From assembly GCA_938022235.1 (NCBI GenBank), contig CALIEL010000413.1, forward strand, positions 1 to 16,352: a stretch of DNA of 16,352 nt, given 5' to 3'. The position numbers and the translations under genes were made by a program. Positions 1-7,412 of the stretch are shown one piece after another. Below the pieces are notes generated by a model. It had not been told where the DNA came from and did no database searches. It saw only the letters and a list, made by a program, of their open reading frames with translations. The DNA is from Oribacterium parvum. GTDB lineage: Bacteria; Bacillota; Clostridia; Lachnospirales; Lachnospiraceae. How positions within the stretch are numbered: position 1 is the first letter of the stretch; every line of letters starts with the position of its first letter.

Positions 1-1079
1 GCCATAAAGAACAGGACTAAAAGCAGGACATAAAGCCTCTTGAAAAGCTTCATGGACAATTCCTTCTTGCTGAATCTTCCTATAGCCCAAAGGATGCCGG
101 AGAGTCCCATCCCCAGATAAGGAAGAATCGTCTTTCCCATGGAAAAGAGGAAACCCGGTGGAGAAATCTGCAGAATACTTTGTCCCTTCCCCGCAAGAAG
201 CACGGCCAGCTTCAGAGAAAGGAAAAATAAAAAATACACGGAAAGACAGGTTCCGAAGCTTTTGTTATCCTTCCAGCAGAAAAACGGCAAAAGCAGAAAA
301 ACAATAAAATACCCGAGAACCGCATTGTCACTGCTTCCGAAGATTGTAGCAATGTGGCAAAGCAGCATCATTCCCATAAAAAAGTGCTTCCAGCGAAGCT
401 CCTTCTCCTGCAAATACAAACCGATATAGAGGCAGGCATAAAATAAGACAAGGCTGGTATAGCCGTTGATATTGCCCACCGGTCCGGCAAACATCGCCCA
501 CTTGGATAAGTCGGAAACATTATCAAAGAAATGCATATAGTTCATCATGTAAAAATCACTGATGCCCCATAAGCACTGTAAAATCACACCCACAGAAAAG
601 AGAAGAAGATGAAACTTTTTAAAACGATAAAATCGACTAAGCCCAAGATATACCGTAAAGAAAAGTAACCAGGTCAGAACCCCCATATATCTTCCCGTGC
701 TTCCCCACCAGGTTTCATAAGGATATCCGGAAAGGAACATGGAAAGGAAAAAGAGGAGAATCAGAAGACAAAAGGGAAGGTCCGTAGCAAATAAGGGCTT
801 TTTCTTTCCCTCTTCCTTCTTCCAAAAAAGAGAAGGAAGAATCTCTTTTCGTTCTTCCTTCTTTAAGGTCAAAGAATACAAAGCCACAAAGGCAAAGAGC
901 AGTACGGAAAAAACACTGCTGCAAATCCAGAAAAAATCAAAACGGGCCTGGAGAATATCAAAGTATTTATCCCGGGAATAGAGGGGAAAAACCAAAAGCA
1001 TCAATACAAGGTAGAGTAAACAAATTCCATTCCCGATTGTATAAAAGTCCCTTTTGGCCTTTGAGTCCTTCAGTTCCAT
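1..1079 (-). CDS. O-antigen ligase/polymerase-like polytopic membrane protein (partial, 3' end outside window)
   Basis: An uninterrupted reading frame runs off the left edge; about 359 residues are visible and no stop is reached. The start at 1079 has a GGGAG-rich ribosome binding site just upstream; an in-frame ATG at 1103 has none. The product is very hydrophobic, with many predicted membrane helices beginning near residue 17. A segment reading GPVGNINGY, followed by a helix, resembles the GNPN motif of the O-antigen ligase/Wzy-type family (PF04932), and WWGSTGRYMG resembles the conserved Arg/Gly stretch before it. Family members polymerise or ligate lipid-linked glycans on the outer face of the membrane. 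It starts 37 nt after the LCP stop, so it is probably cotranscribed with the LCP and sugar-transferase genes, which supports a polysaccharide role. Similarity is motif-level only, so polymerase versus ligase cannot be decided; another polytopic glycan-pathway membrane protein is possible. Confidence 0.72.
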   Translation of the reverse strand, partial: MELKDSKAKRDFYTIGNGICLLYLVLMLLVFPLYSRDKYFDILQARFDFFWICSSVFSVLLFAFVALYSLTLKKEERKEILPSLFWKKEEGKKKPLFATDLPFCLLILLFFLSMFLSGYPYETWWGSTGRYMGVLTWLLFFTVYLGLSRFYRFKKFHLLLFSVGVILQCLWGISDFYMMNYMHFFDNVSDLSKWAMFAGPVGNINGYTSLVLFYACLYIGLYLQEKELRWKHFFMGMMLLCHIATIFGSSDNAVLGYFIVFLLLPFFCWKDNKSFGTCLSVYFLFFLSLKLAVLLAGKGQSILQISPPGFLFSMGKTILPYLGMGLSGILWAIGRFSKKELSMKLFKRLYVLLLVLFFM

Positions 1080-1116
1080 AGCTCTCCCTCTTCCCTCATT
1101 CATTTTTTGCAAAACG

Positions 1117-3009
1117 CTAATCTACAATATCTCCCGGTCCCGGATTCTCTCCGGAATTTTGGGAGCTTGCCGCAGTAGGCGGATTATTGCCGATGCTCGG
1201 TTCAGCATTATTTTCCTTTTTCTTCGTCTCTTCAGCGGATTTCTTCGTCTCTTCGTTGGATTTCTTGCTTTCTTCCGTGATTTTCTTGTTTTCTCCCGTA
1301 GTACTTTCTTCCGTGTACTGAATTTCGCCCTTCTTGCTCTCTTTGCTTTCCTGCTTGGATTCGGAATTCTTGGTACTTTCTACGGTTTTTCCGTTGCTGT
1401 CCGTCTCTGTCTTGGACTTCCTGGACTCGGAACTCTCCTCGGACTGAGATTTCTTCTTTCCGCTTTCTTCTGAGGAGCTCTTCTTCTTTTTACTGTTCTC
1501 CTCTTCCTCTCTGTCTTCTGAGGACTTCTTCTTTTTGGAGCCGCTGTCGCTGTCTCCTCTTCCTTTCTTATAGCTTCCGGAATCCTCCGCAATCTTGTCA
1601 CTGTAGGTCCAAACTGCAGCAGAGGGCTTATAATCCGTATCATTAAAGAGATATGCATGAAGCTTGGTTACGTTGGAGGCCAAGCTCTGAGGAATAACGC
1701 AGTCTCCCTTCTTTCCCATCATTTGTGTAGTTAAATCATAGGGAAAGCCTTCGGAACCTACAATATTGTATCGGTTAACACCCTTAGCCAGCTCTAAAAT
1801 ATCTCCCACATCTACATTAAAGGCAATCTGAGGAAGAACGGTGTCAATAACATTGGTCAAGGTGGCTAAATCCGCCTTTTTGGCATTGGCAAGAACCTGA
1901 GAGATAACCTCTCTTTGTCTCTTGGTTCTGGTAAAGTCATCATCCATGTAACGAAGTCTGGCATATGCTACCGCCTGTACACCGTCCAAATGCTGCATTC
2001 CCGGTCCCTTGATATACTCCGCCGCAGGATTCTTCTCATTGACCTTGGACTCAATACTGGTCTCATGAATATAGGCATTCATGTAACGGAATTCCTTCTG
2101 GGTAATGTCAATATCCACTCCGCCCAGCATGGTAATCACATCCGCTACTGCTCTCCAGTTAAAGGTGGCATAGTGTTCAATATCCAAATCCAGATTTTTA
2201 TTGAGGGCCGCAACCGCCTGTTCCGGACCGCCGTCCGCATAAGCCTCGTTAATCTTGGCAAAACGGGAGCCTGCTGCCAGATTCAAATAGGTGTCACGGA
2301 ATACGGAAGCCAGCTTTACCTCTCCCGTACCCCTGTCAATACAAACAATAATCTGCACATCCGCATTGGCTCCCCGGCCCACTCCGCCATCACGGGAATC
2401 AACACCGAAAACGGCTATGGTCCAGTAGCCCTGCATCTGCTCCTGCTTTTTGACATCGATATTGTCATTCTTAACGTTCTTTGTATTAAACTGTACATCC
2501 GGCTTAATATTCATATAACGAACCACATAACCGGTACAGAAAATTAAAATCAAAGTGAGAATTTCGATAACGGAAATCAGAAGAACCTTCTTCCACAAAG
2601 ATTTCTTCTTTTTATTCTTCTCATCATAATACTCTTCCAGCTCTTCCTCGATCTGGTCCGGAGAATTTACCTGCAAAATATCCAAAGAGCTCTTGCGCTT
2701 CTCCTCGTTTCTTTCCTTGGGAAGGGTATAGAAGTCCGGATTTCTTTCCCTCTTTCCCTCTTGGGAAAGCTTCTTATCCAAAAAAGACAGATTTTCCTTC
2801 CCCTGCTCTCTTCCTGTAGGGCGGTCTTCCTGCAAGCGCTTCCCTCTTGCAATCTGTGCCTTTAAATCCTGCTCTTTCTCGGAAAAGGGAGCATTCTCCC
2901 TCTTCTTTATTTCTGACGCGTTCTTCACTTCCGCAGAAGAGCTATGATTGCTCTCTTTGTTTCCGCTATGACTATGAGGTCTTCTCCCCTTATTCTGTTC
3001 TAATGCCAC
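1117..3009 (-). CDS. LCP-family (LytR-CpsA-Psr) glycopolymer-to-cell-wall transferase with long Lys/Ser/Glu tail
   Basis: I place the start at the GTG at 3009, because GGAGGAG lies four bases upstream; the in-frame TTG at 3033 has no ribosome binding site. The product is 630 aa. It has a charged cytoplasmic N-terminus (1-140), one membrane helix (about 142-163), an extracellular LCP domain (about 197-373) and a low-complexity tail (about 471-630). LCP hallmarks are visible: GVDSRDGG (202-209), SVFRDTYL (235-242), GGVDIDIT (296-303) and the arginine-rich ARLRYMDDDFTRTKRQRE (350-367). LCP enzymes move glycopolymers from undecaprenyl pyrophosphate to peptidoglycan. The genes on either side fit: a priming sugar transferase upstream and an O-antigen-ligase-like protein downstream. 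The N-terminal cytoplasmic region is longer than in most LCP proteins, and the C-terminal tail is unusually long and charged. Family assignment is firm; the exact glycopolymer is unknown. Confidence 0.93.
   Translation of the reverse strand: MALEQNKGRRPHSHSGNKESNHSSSAEVKNASEIKKRENAPFSEKEQDLKAQIARGKRLQEDRPTGREQGKENLSFLDKKLSQEGKRERNPDFYTLPKERNEEKRKSSLDILQVNSPDQIEEELEEYYDEKNKKKKSLWKKVLLISVIEILTLILIFCTGYVVRYMNIKPDVQFNTKNVKNDNIDVKKQEQMQGYWTIAVFGVDSRDGGVGRGANADVQIIVCIDRGTGEVKLASVFRDTYLNLAAGSRFAKINEAYADGGPEQAVAALNKNLDLDIEHYATFNWRAVADVITMLGGVDIDITQKEFRYMNAYIHETSIESKVNEKNPAAEYIKGPGMQHLDGVQAVAYARLRYMDDDFTRTKRQREVISQVLANAKKADLATLTNVIDTVLPQIAFNVDVGDILELAKGVNRYNIVGSEGFPYDLTTQMMGKKGDCVIPQSLASNVTKLHAYLFNDTDYKPSAAVWTYSDKIAEDSGSYKKGRGDSDSGSKKKKSSEDREEEENSKKKKSSSEESGKKKSQSEESSESRKSKTETDSNGKTVESTKNSESKQESKESKKGEIQYTEESTTGENKKITEESKKSNEETKKSAEETKKKENNAEPSIGNNPPTAASSQNSGENPGPGDIVD
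1213..1275 (-). repeat. 21-bp in-frame tandem repeat in LCP tail
   Basis: Three consecutive 7-residue units, EESKKSN, EETKKSA and EETKKKE, are encoded here (LCP residues 579-599). Looser Lys/Ser/Glu repetition extends further toward residue 480. Units of exactly 21 bp suggest growth or shrinkage by slippage without frameshift. Confidence 0.75.
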
Positions 3010-3082
3010 ACTACTCCTCCAAATCGATTTCAAAGCTTATTTTACAGGAATCAAGGTATAATACCATGAAAACACAAAAAAA

Positions 3083-4498
3083 TTAATAGGCATTTTTGTT
3101 AATAAATCCTTTCCATAGGGTTAAAAAGAGTATGCGAATATCCAAAGAAAGGCTCCAGTTTTCTATATACCAAAGGTCACAACGGATTCTTCCCTCAATG
3201 GAAGTATCTCCTCGGAAACCGTTCACCTGCGCCCAGCCGGTCATCCCCGGTCGAACCTGATGCTTAATCATATAACGGGGAATCTGTTCCTTGAACTGCT
3301 CCACAAACTGGGTTCTCTCCGGTCTGGGACCGATGAGGGACATATCTCCCCGTAGGACATTGAAAAATTGGGGAAGTTCATCAATAGAGGTTTTTCGGAT
3401 AATTTTTCCAATCCAAGTCACTCTGGGATCGCCCTTTACCGTCCAGCCCTTCTTTTCTTCCTCCACGGTCTGTACCCGCATAGAACGGAATTTGTACATT
3501 TGGAAGGGAAGATTATGCCTTCCCACTCTTTCCTGCTTGAAAATGATGGGACCGCTGGAATCCATGCGAATCAAAAGCGCCACCAACAGCATCAGGGGAC
3601 CGAAGAGGATGATTCCCACCAGGGCACCGAAAATATCCATCAGTCGCTTCACAAAAGCATTAAAAGGATCTGTCAAGGGAACATTCCGAATATTGATGAC
3701 GGGCAGTCCGTCCAAATCCTCCGCAATGGGCTTGGAGTGAATAATCTCCTGATAGTCCGGTAAAAATTTGGTATGGACACCGGATTTCTCACAAACCGCC
3801 ACAATTCCCGGAAGCTTTTCATAAGCGGCAAGGGGCAGGGTAATAGCAATCTCGTCAATCGTGTTTCGGGCCAGAAATTCCCCCAGTTCCTTGATTTTTC
3901 CGATTACGGATACGCCTCTATAGGACTCTCCCTTCTCCGCAAAATCATCCACAATACCGTAAATGGTATAGCCCCAATCCGGATTTCTTTTACACGCGTC
4001 GATAAAGCGGTTGGAAACTGCGGAAAATCCCACCAGAATAAGGTGTTTTTGGTTAAAGCCCTTCTTTCGAAGTGTAGCCAAAAACCTTCTTAAACCATAT
4101 CGCTCCAGGGTATTTAAACAAATATTGCCAAGATAGTTATAAAACAAGACTTTGGTGGAGAAATGCTCAAAATAACCGGATTTACGAAAAGCAAAGAAAA
4201 GAGAAGCGGAAAGCAAAAGTCCTACACTGTTGGCTTGTATTATGCGAAAAAGCACATTTTTCATCCTCATGGTACGCATAGGATGATAAAGTCCGAAAAT
4301 CCAATACAAGATTAAGTATCCCGGAATCAAGGGGAGCAGAGCCGTGAAATATACCTTGGGAGAAAGAACGCCGTGGCCCTCCGGAAAGATAGGATTCTCA
4401 ATAGCTAAATACCACGCCAAAAAATAGGCCAAGGCTATGACGATTCCGTCAAAGAGGACCTGTAATTGATTGAGCTGTTTTTGTTTATCTTTGATCAT
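3083..4498 (-). CDS. Polyprenyl-phosphate sugar-1-phosphate transferase (exopolysaccharide priming enzyme)
   Basis: The start at 4498 has GGAAGG just upstream; the frame stays open to 4633, but the extra 45 residues are not family-like and have no ribosome binding site. The 471-aa product has hydrophobic helices at about 14-32, 50-70, 88-104 and 118-128. A Rossmann-like CoA-binding-type domain follows (about 150-250, beginning KHLILVGF), and then a C-terminal bacterial sugar transferase domain (PF02397, about 281-471) with its own membrane helix near 288-311. The signatures KFRSMR (336-341), SIDELPQFFNVLRGDMSLIGPRPE (371-394, with the catalytic Asp373-Glu374 pair) and RPGMTGWAQVNG (416-427) are intact. 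The family transfers a hexose-1-phosphate to undecaprenyl phosphate, the first step of capsule or exopolysaccharide repeat-unit assembly on the inner membrane face. The sugar (glucose, galactose or another) cannot be read from the sequence. The LCP gene starts 73 nt downstream. Confidence 0.92.
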   Translation of the reverse strand: MIKDKQKQLNQLQVLFDGIVIALAYFLAWYLAIENPIFPEGHGVLSPKVYFTALLPLIPGYLILYWIFGLYHPMRTMRMKNVLFRIIQANSVGLLLSASLFFAFRKSGYFEHFSTKVLFYNYLGNICLNTLERYGLRRFLATLRKKGFNQKHLILVGFSAVSNRFIDACKRNPDWGYTIYGIVDDFAEKGESYRGVSVIGKIKELGEFLARNTIDEIAITLPLAAYEKLPGIVAVCEKSGVHTKFLPDYQEIIHSKPIAEDLDGLPVINIRNVPLTDPFNAFVKRLMDIFGALVGIILFGPLMLLVALLIRMDSSGPIIFKQERVGRHNLPFQMYKFRSMRVQTVEEEKKGWTVKGDPRVTWIGKIIRKTSIDELPQFFNVLRGDMSLIGPRPERTQFVEQFKEQIPRYMIKHQVRPGMTGWAQVNGFRGDTSIEGRIRCDLWYIENWSLSLDIRILFLTLWKGFINKNAY

Positions 4499-4610
4499 AT
4501 TTTCCTTCCTGTACGACAGCAGTATCGAAAATTTCTTGGGAAACACCCTCCACAAAAAAATGACTCCGGCTCTCAAAAACTGAATTTTAATCGAAAGTGT
4601 ATCGGATTTC

Positions 4611-5657
4611 TTAGGAAAGCAGATTCTTCGCAAAGGCGATTTGTCTTCTTAAAAGCCGCTCCGCCTCCGGTCTATGGACTTGCAATTCAAAGTCATGGGG
4701 CAATTCCCCTTCATTTTTACCGGGAAAATAGCTTTCCACCGGAACGCCGATTTGACGGAGCTTTCTTTGAAAGTCCTTTCCCTGTTCCTGAAAGGAGCCG
4801 AGATTTCCGTCTGATAGAAAAGTGGGAGGAAAGGATTTTTCAATGTTTTGCAAAACAGAGGCTTCCTTCGCCTTTCTTCCCTTTTCCAAATCTTCTTCCT
4901 GAAAATACGCAATTCCCCAGTTCCGAAAATAAGAATTGTTCTCTTTTGAATTGGTCTGCCCGTAACGGGTAGTATCCAGGAGGCCGGAAAGAGAGATAAA
5001 GCCGCAAATCCTGCCCTTTCCCCTTCCTAATACCTCTTCCACCTTTAATCTTTTTCTGTATTTTCCATCCAGCTGGCTAAGGATAAACTGTCCTCCCAGT
5101 GCAGCTCCTGCACTGTCTCCCAGAATAATAAGCTTGTTCGGATCAATCCCTAAAATATCCTTTTTCTGTACTATGGCTTTTACGGCAGCGGCAGCTTGCC
5201 TCAGGGCAATAGGATAGGGATACTCCGGTGCCAAAGCATAGTCAATGGCTATGACTTGGAATCCGTTCTTCAGCCATTCCAGAAAATAGGGATGCTGATC
5301 CACAACATTTTTACTGCCGGACACAAAGCCTCCTCCATGAAAATACAGGATGGTACCCAGAACCTCCTTCTTCCGTTCTTTCGGATACAGATATGCATCA
5401 AAGAAATTGTTGGGGTAAGCGGAAGGATAGGAAATATTTTTATAACGAATATATTCTCCATATTCTTCTCTGTAGCTTCTCTTCTCTTCCCCCGTTTGAA
5501 CGGCAGTTCTTTTGGTAAAGGACACAGCCTCCTTTATAGCTTCTCTTTCCCTTCCCTTGCCTTCCTCCCGGAAGAAAAAAAAGCTAAGAGCTAGAAAAAA
5601 ACATAGAAAGAAAGCTATCCCTATTCTTTTTTTGAAAAACTTTCTTCTCATGCTCAT
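4611..5657 (-). CDS. Membrane-anchored alpha/beta-hydrolase esterase (HSL-type)
   Basis: The 348-aa product starts with a basic stretch (MRRKFFKKR) and one hydrophobic helix (about 12-29), a signal-anchor that should put the catalytic domain outside the cell. The hormone-sensitive-lipase-type oxyanion motif HGGGF is at 107-111 and the nucleophile elbow GDSAG at 180-184 (Ser182). Asp283 in SDGN and His321 in PHDF are well placed to complete the triad. The family hydrolyses short acyl esters. AGAAGG lies just before the start codon. It is the first gene of a run toward a sugar transferase, an LCP protein and a glycan ligase-like protein, 112 nt before the transferase, so removal of acetyl or other acyl groups from a surface glycan is a reasonable inference. 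The substrate is not shown by the sequence. HSL-type esterases are often soluble cytoplasmic enzymes, so the anchor is notable. Confidence 0.88.
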   Translation of the reverse strand: MSMRRKFFKKRIGIAFFLCFFLALSFFFFREEGKGREREAIKEAVSFTKRTAVQTGEEKRSYREEYGEYIRYKNISYPSAYPNNFFDAYLYPKERKKEVLGTILYFHGGGFVSGSKNVVDQHPYFLEWLKNGFQVIAIDYALAPEYPYPIALRQAAAAVKAIVQKKDILGIDPNKLIILGDSAGAALGGQFILSQLDGKYRKRLKVEEVLGRGKGRICGFISLSGLLDTTRYGQTNSKENNSYFRNWGIAYFQEEDLEKGRKAKEASVLQNIEKSFPPTFLSDGNLGSFQEQGKDFQRKLRQIGVPVESYFPGKNEGELPHDFELQVHRPEAERLLRRQIAFAKNLLS

Positions 5658-5700
5658 CCAGCCTTCTCTTTCTATAAAATATCATAAGACATATTTGTTT

Positions 5701-5709
5701 AGTATAGCA
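5701..5709 (-). promoter_or_regulatory. Extended -10 promoter candidate for the glycopolymer cluster
   Basis: On the minus strand TGC is followed directly by TATACT (5706-5701), a TGn-TATAAT extended -10 element. It lies 44 nt before the esterase start codon. No good -35 is visible, because the -35 region falls inside the preceding terminator hairpin. Extended -10 promoters can work without a -35. Confidence 0.45.
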
Positions 5710-5710
5710 T

Positions 5711-5748
5711 AAAAAAAGCTTCCGGAACTCGTCTTGGAAGCTTTTTTT
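5711..5748 (-). terminator. Bidirectional intrinsic terminator after htrA
   Basis: GCTTCC (5718-5723) pairs with GGAAGC (5736-5741) around a 12-nt loop, and the stem is extended by seven A/T pairs. The minus transcript therefore ends with the stem and U7. It lies about 145 nt after the htrA stop and separates htrA from the esterase cluster. The symmetric A and T tracts would also stop plus-strand transcription. Confidence 0.85.
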
Positions 5749-5859
5749 ATCGCAATCACACAATTTATTTTTTATTTTCCGTTCATTTTTCCTACTATTT
5801 AGGAGTAGCTTAAAGCCTCCTCTATGAAAATATCATTTTTCTAAAAATCTCATCTTCTT

Positions 5860-5874
5860 TAAGTTTTGAACTTA
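5860..5874 (-). other. Small hairpin in htrA 3' untranslated region
   Basis: Six-base arms TAAGTT/AACTTA around TTG lie 19 nt after the htrA stop. There is no U tract, so it is not a terminator. The rest of the 236-nt gap 5658-5893 holds the terminator and promoter listed above, and I see no gene in it. Confidence 0.3.
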
Positions 5875-5893
5875 TCTCCAAAAGAAGCTTTTC

Positions 5894-7138
5894 TTAGTTA
5901 TTGTCGGTACTGTTCTTCCCTAAGGTTACCTCTACCGTCTTTTCTTCATACTGTCCCTTGGAAGAAAGACGTTTTACAGTCACTTCCACCTTTTCTCCTG
6001 CCTTATAGCCGGAAATCAAGGAAAGCAAATCCTCCAGGCTTCTTACGCCCTGTCCGTCAAACTTGGTAATAATATCTTTTTCCTGTAAAGCGGAATTATC
6101 AATACCATCACCCTTTAAAATCTTATAGACGTAAATTCCCTGGGGCATGTTGTAGGCTTCCGCAATACTGCTGTCCACCGTTTTACCCTGAATACCGATA
6201 TAGCCTCTTTCCTCATCCTTGACCTTTTCTCTGGTATCTCTCTTGGAAAGTGTCTCTACGATTTCCTGCGCCTTCTTGGCAGGAATGGAATAGCCCATAC
6301 CCTCTACGGTGGTATCGGAATACTTTGCCACATTGATACCGATTAATTCTCCCTGCATATTCAATAAAGCACCACCGGAGTTTCCGGGATTAATGGCTGC
6401 ATCGGTTTGTAAAAGACCGGTTTCCGTACCGTTTTCCGTTTGAATGTCTCTATCCTTGGCTGAGATAATTCCGGTGGTTACAGACTGTCCATAGCCTAAT
6501 GCATTTCCGATAGCCACTACCTGATCTCCTACGCTTAAGGCATCGGAATCCCCGAAGGTGGCTGTAGTAATACTCTTCTTTGTGTCAGCGGAAATGGAAT
6601 CCAAAGGAACCGCAATCACCGCCAAATCCACATCACTGTCTGTCCCCTTAATCTTTGCATCGTAGGACTTTCCGTCCACAAACTGTACGGACAGGGAAGT
6701 GGAATCCTCCACAACATGCTTATTGGTAACAATCAGAAGCTCATTATCATTTTCCCCAATAATTACTCCTGAACCGCTGGCTGCCGCCTCTCGAGTTTGT
6801 CCCTGACCGTAAAGAGAAAATCCGTTTTGCTGATACTTAATGGTATTTGTGATGGAAACTACGGAAGACATGGCGTCCTTTGCAATCTTGGAGACACTTT
6901 CTTCTCCGGATGCAGTAGTCTTTGCGGAAGACGTATCATCCTTATCCTTTGCCACTGTTTTCTGAATTGGAGAAGTACTTTCTTTCTGTTCCTGTCCGGT
7001 AAGCTCATTTACGCTTGCTACAATTTCTGAACGGTGTTGGTCTGCCAACACATTTACCCCCACCATAGTTCCTCCGGACACTGCTCCGAAAAGAAGGGCG
7101 GATGCCACAATTCCTGCTACTCTATTTCCTCTTGCCAT
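5894..7138 (-). CDS. htrA: HtrA/DegP-family membrane-anchored trypsin-like serine protease with PDZ domain
   Basis: The 414-aa product has an N-terminal hydrophobic helix (about 7-30) that anchors it in the membrane, then a low-complexity Ser/Thr/Lys linker (about 45-80). The trypsin-like domain spans about 85-300, with His141 (TNKHVVED), Asp171 (DVDLAVIAV) and Ser254 (NPGNSGGALLN), so the catalytic triad is complete. One PDZ domain follows (about 312-405), containing GYIGI and the peptide-binding region around YVYKIL. Length and layout match the single-PDZ HtrA proteases of Gram-positive bacteria, which degrade misfolded exported proteins on the outer face of the membrane. The ribosome binding site AAGGAGGT is perfect. 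The gene stands alone: a terminator lies upstream (end of the glucosidase unit) and another downstream. Stress control is expected for the family, but I see no clear CIRCE or CtsR box; the leader is structured instead. Confidence 0.95.
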   Translation of the reverse strand: MARGNRVAGIVASALLFGAVSGGTMVGVNVLADQHRSEIVASVNELTGQEQKESTSPIQKTVAKDKDDTSSAKTTASGEESVSKIAKDAMSSVVSITNTIKYQQNGFSLYGQGQTREAAASGSGVIIGENDNELLIVTNKHVVEDSTSLSVQFVDGKSYDAKIKGTDSDVDLAVIAVPLDSISADTKKSITTATFGDSDALSVGDQVVAIGNALGYGQSVTTGIISAKDRDIQTENGTETGLLQTDAAINPGNSGGALLNMQGELIGINVAKYSDTTVEGMGYSIPAKKAQEIVETLSKRDTREKVKDEERGYIGIQGKTVDSSIAEAYNMPQGIYVYKILKGDGIDNSALQEKDIITKFDGQGVRSLEDLLSLISGYKAGEKVEVTVKRLSSKGQYEEKTVEVTLGKNSTDNN

Positions 7139-7152
7139 AATTTACCTCCTTA

Positions 7153-7183
7153 CTAAGCCGATTTTTTTTGCCTTACGGCTTAG
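7153..7183 (-). promoter_or_regulatory. Leader hairpin adjacent to the htrA Shine-Dalgarno
   Basis: CTAAGCCG (7153-7160) is a perfect inverted repeat of CGGCTTAG (7176-7183), an 8-bp stem ending one base from the SD (7144-7151). The mRNA loop holds an A8 run. A competing small hairpin, GCC/GGC around four bases at 7170-7179, shares one arm. The structure is visible; a regulatory role is inference. Confidence 0.5.
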
Positions 7184-7213
7184 CTTTTTCTTCTTCATTT
7201 TCTATTGAAATTT

Positions 7214-7259
7214 TTTCACTATCTTTCACTGTCTCAGGAAACTGTTTTCCTTTTGACAG
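7214..7259 (-). promoter_or_regulatory. Direct and inverted repeats in the htrA leader/promoter region
   Basis: On the minus strand GACAGTGAAA is followed directly by GATAGTGAAA (7233-7214), a 10-bp direct repeat matching at 9 of 10 positions, the spacing of one DNA turn. It overlaps a two-part inverted repeat: CTGTC/GACAG outer arms (7229-7233, 7255-7259) enclosing GGAAA/TTTCC. This could be a regulator site or an RNA hairpin just after the transcription start. Confidence 0.35.
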
Positions 7260-7287
7260 AACATAGAATAGAAAAAAAATGTGGCAA
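7260..7287 (-). promoter_or_regulatory. Candidate htrA promoter
   Basis: TTGCCA (7287-7282) is followed by a 16-nt spacer and TATGTT (7265-7260) on the minus strand, 5/6 and 4/6 matches to the sigma-A hexamers. It begins just after the glucosidase terminator and would give a leader of about 115 nt. Confidence 0.4.
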
Positions 7288-7296
7288 AAAAATGGA

Positions 7297-7329
7297 AAAA
7301 GAGTGAGGATTTTGTGTCCTCACTCTTTT
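7297..7329 (-). terminator. Bidirectional intrinsic terminator ending the sugar operon
   Basis: A perfect 13-bp stem (AAAAGAGTGAGGA, 7297-7309, with its complement at 7317-7329) surrounds a 7-nt loop. A T run follows on the minus strand. It lies 83 nt after the stop of the distal glucosidase and just before the htrA promoter. The rest of gap 7330-7412 holds nothing I recognise. Confidence 0.9.
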
Positions 7330-7412
7330 CTTCTAAAGGATATATCACAGAAAAAATCGAAATAATTTCATAACTTAACTGTCACAAGCTATTTCTCTAT
7401 AAAGTATTGTCT

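Noticed and set aside
1054..1473. Hydrophobic 139-aa plus-strand frame opposite the LCP tail
   Set aside because: Its Phe/Leu-rich composition is simply the reverse complement of the Lys/Glu-rich tail codons.
1915..2547. 210-aa open frame on the plus strand inside the LCP gene
   Set aside because: It is antisense to the conserved LCP domain, has no family motif, and no ribosome binding site supports it; it is a shadow of the real gene.
3055..3065. Palindrome GGTATAATACC before the LCP gene
   Set aside because: Short, AT-rich and unsupported by any other copy; it could be a chance dyad, and no good promoter could be built around it.
4499..4633. 45-residue N-terminal extension of the sugar transferase
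   Set aside because: No ribosome binding site at 4633, and the extension has no family character; GGAAGG supports the start at 4498.
7253..7258. TTGACA on the plus strand as a -35 box
   Set aside because: No -10 lies at the right distance, and no plus-strand gene or transcript unit follows; a strong bidirectional terminator lies just downstream.
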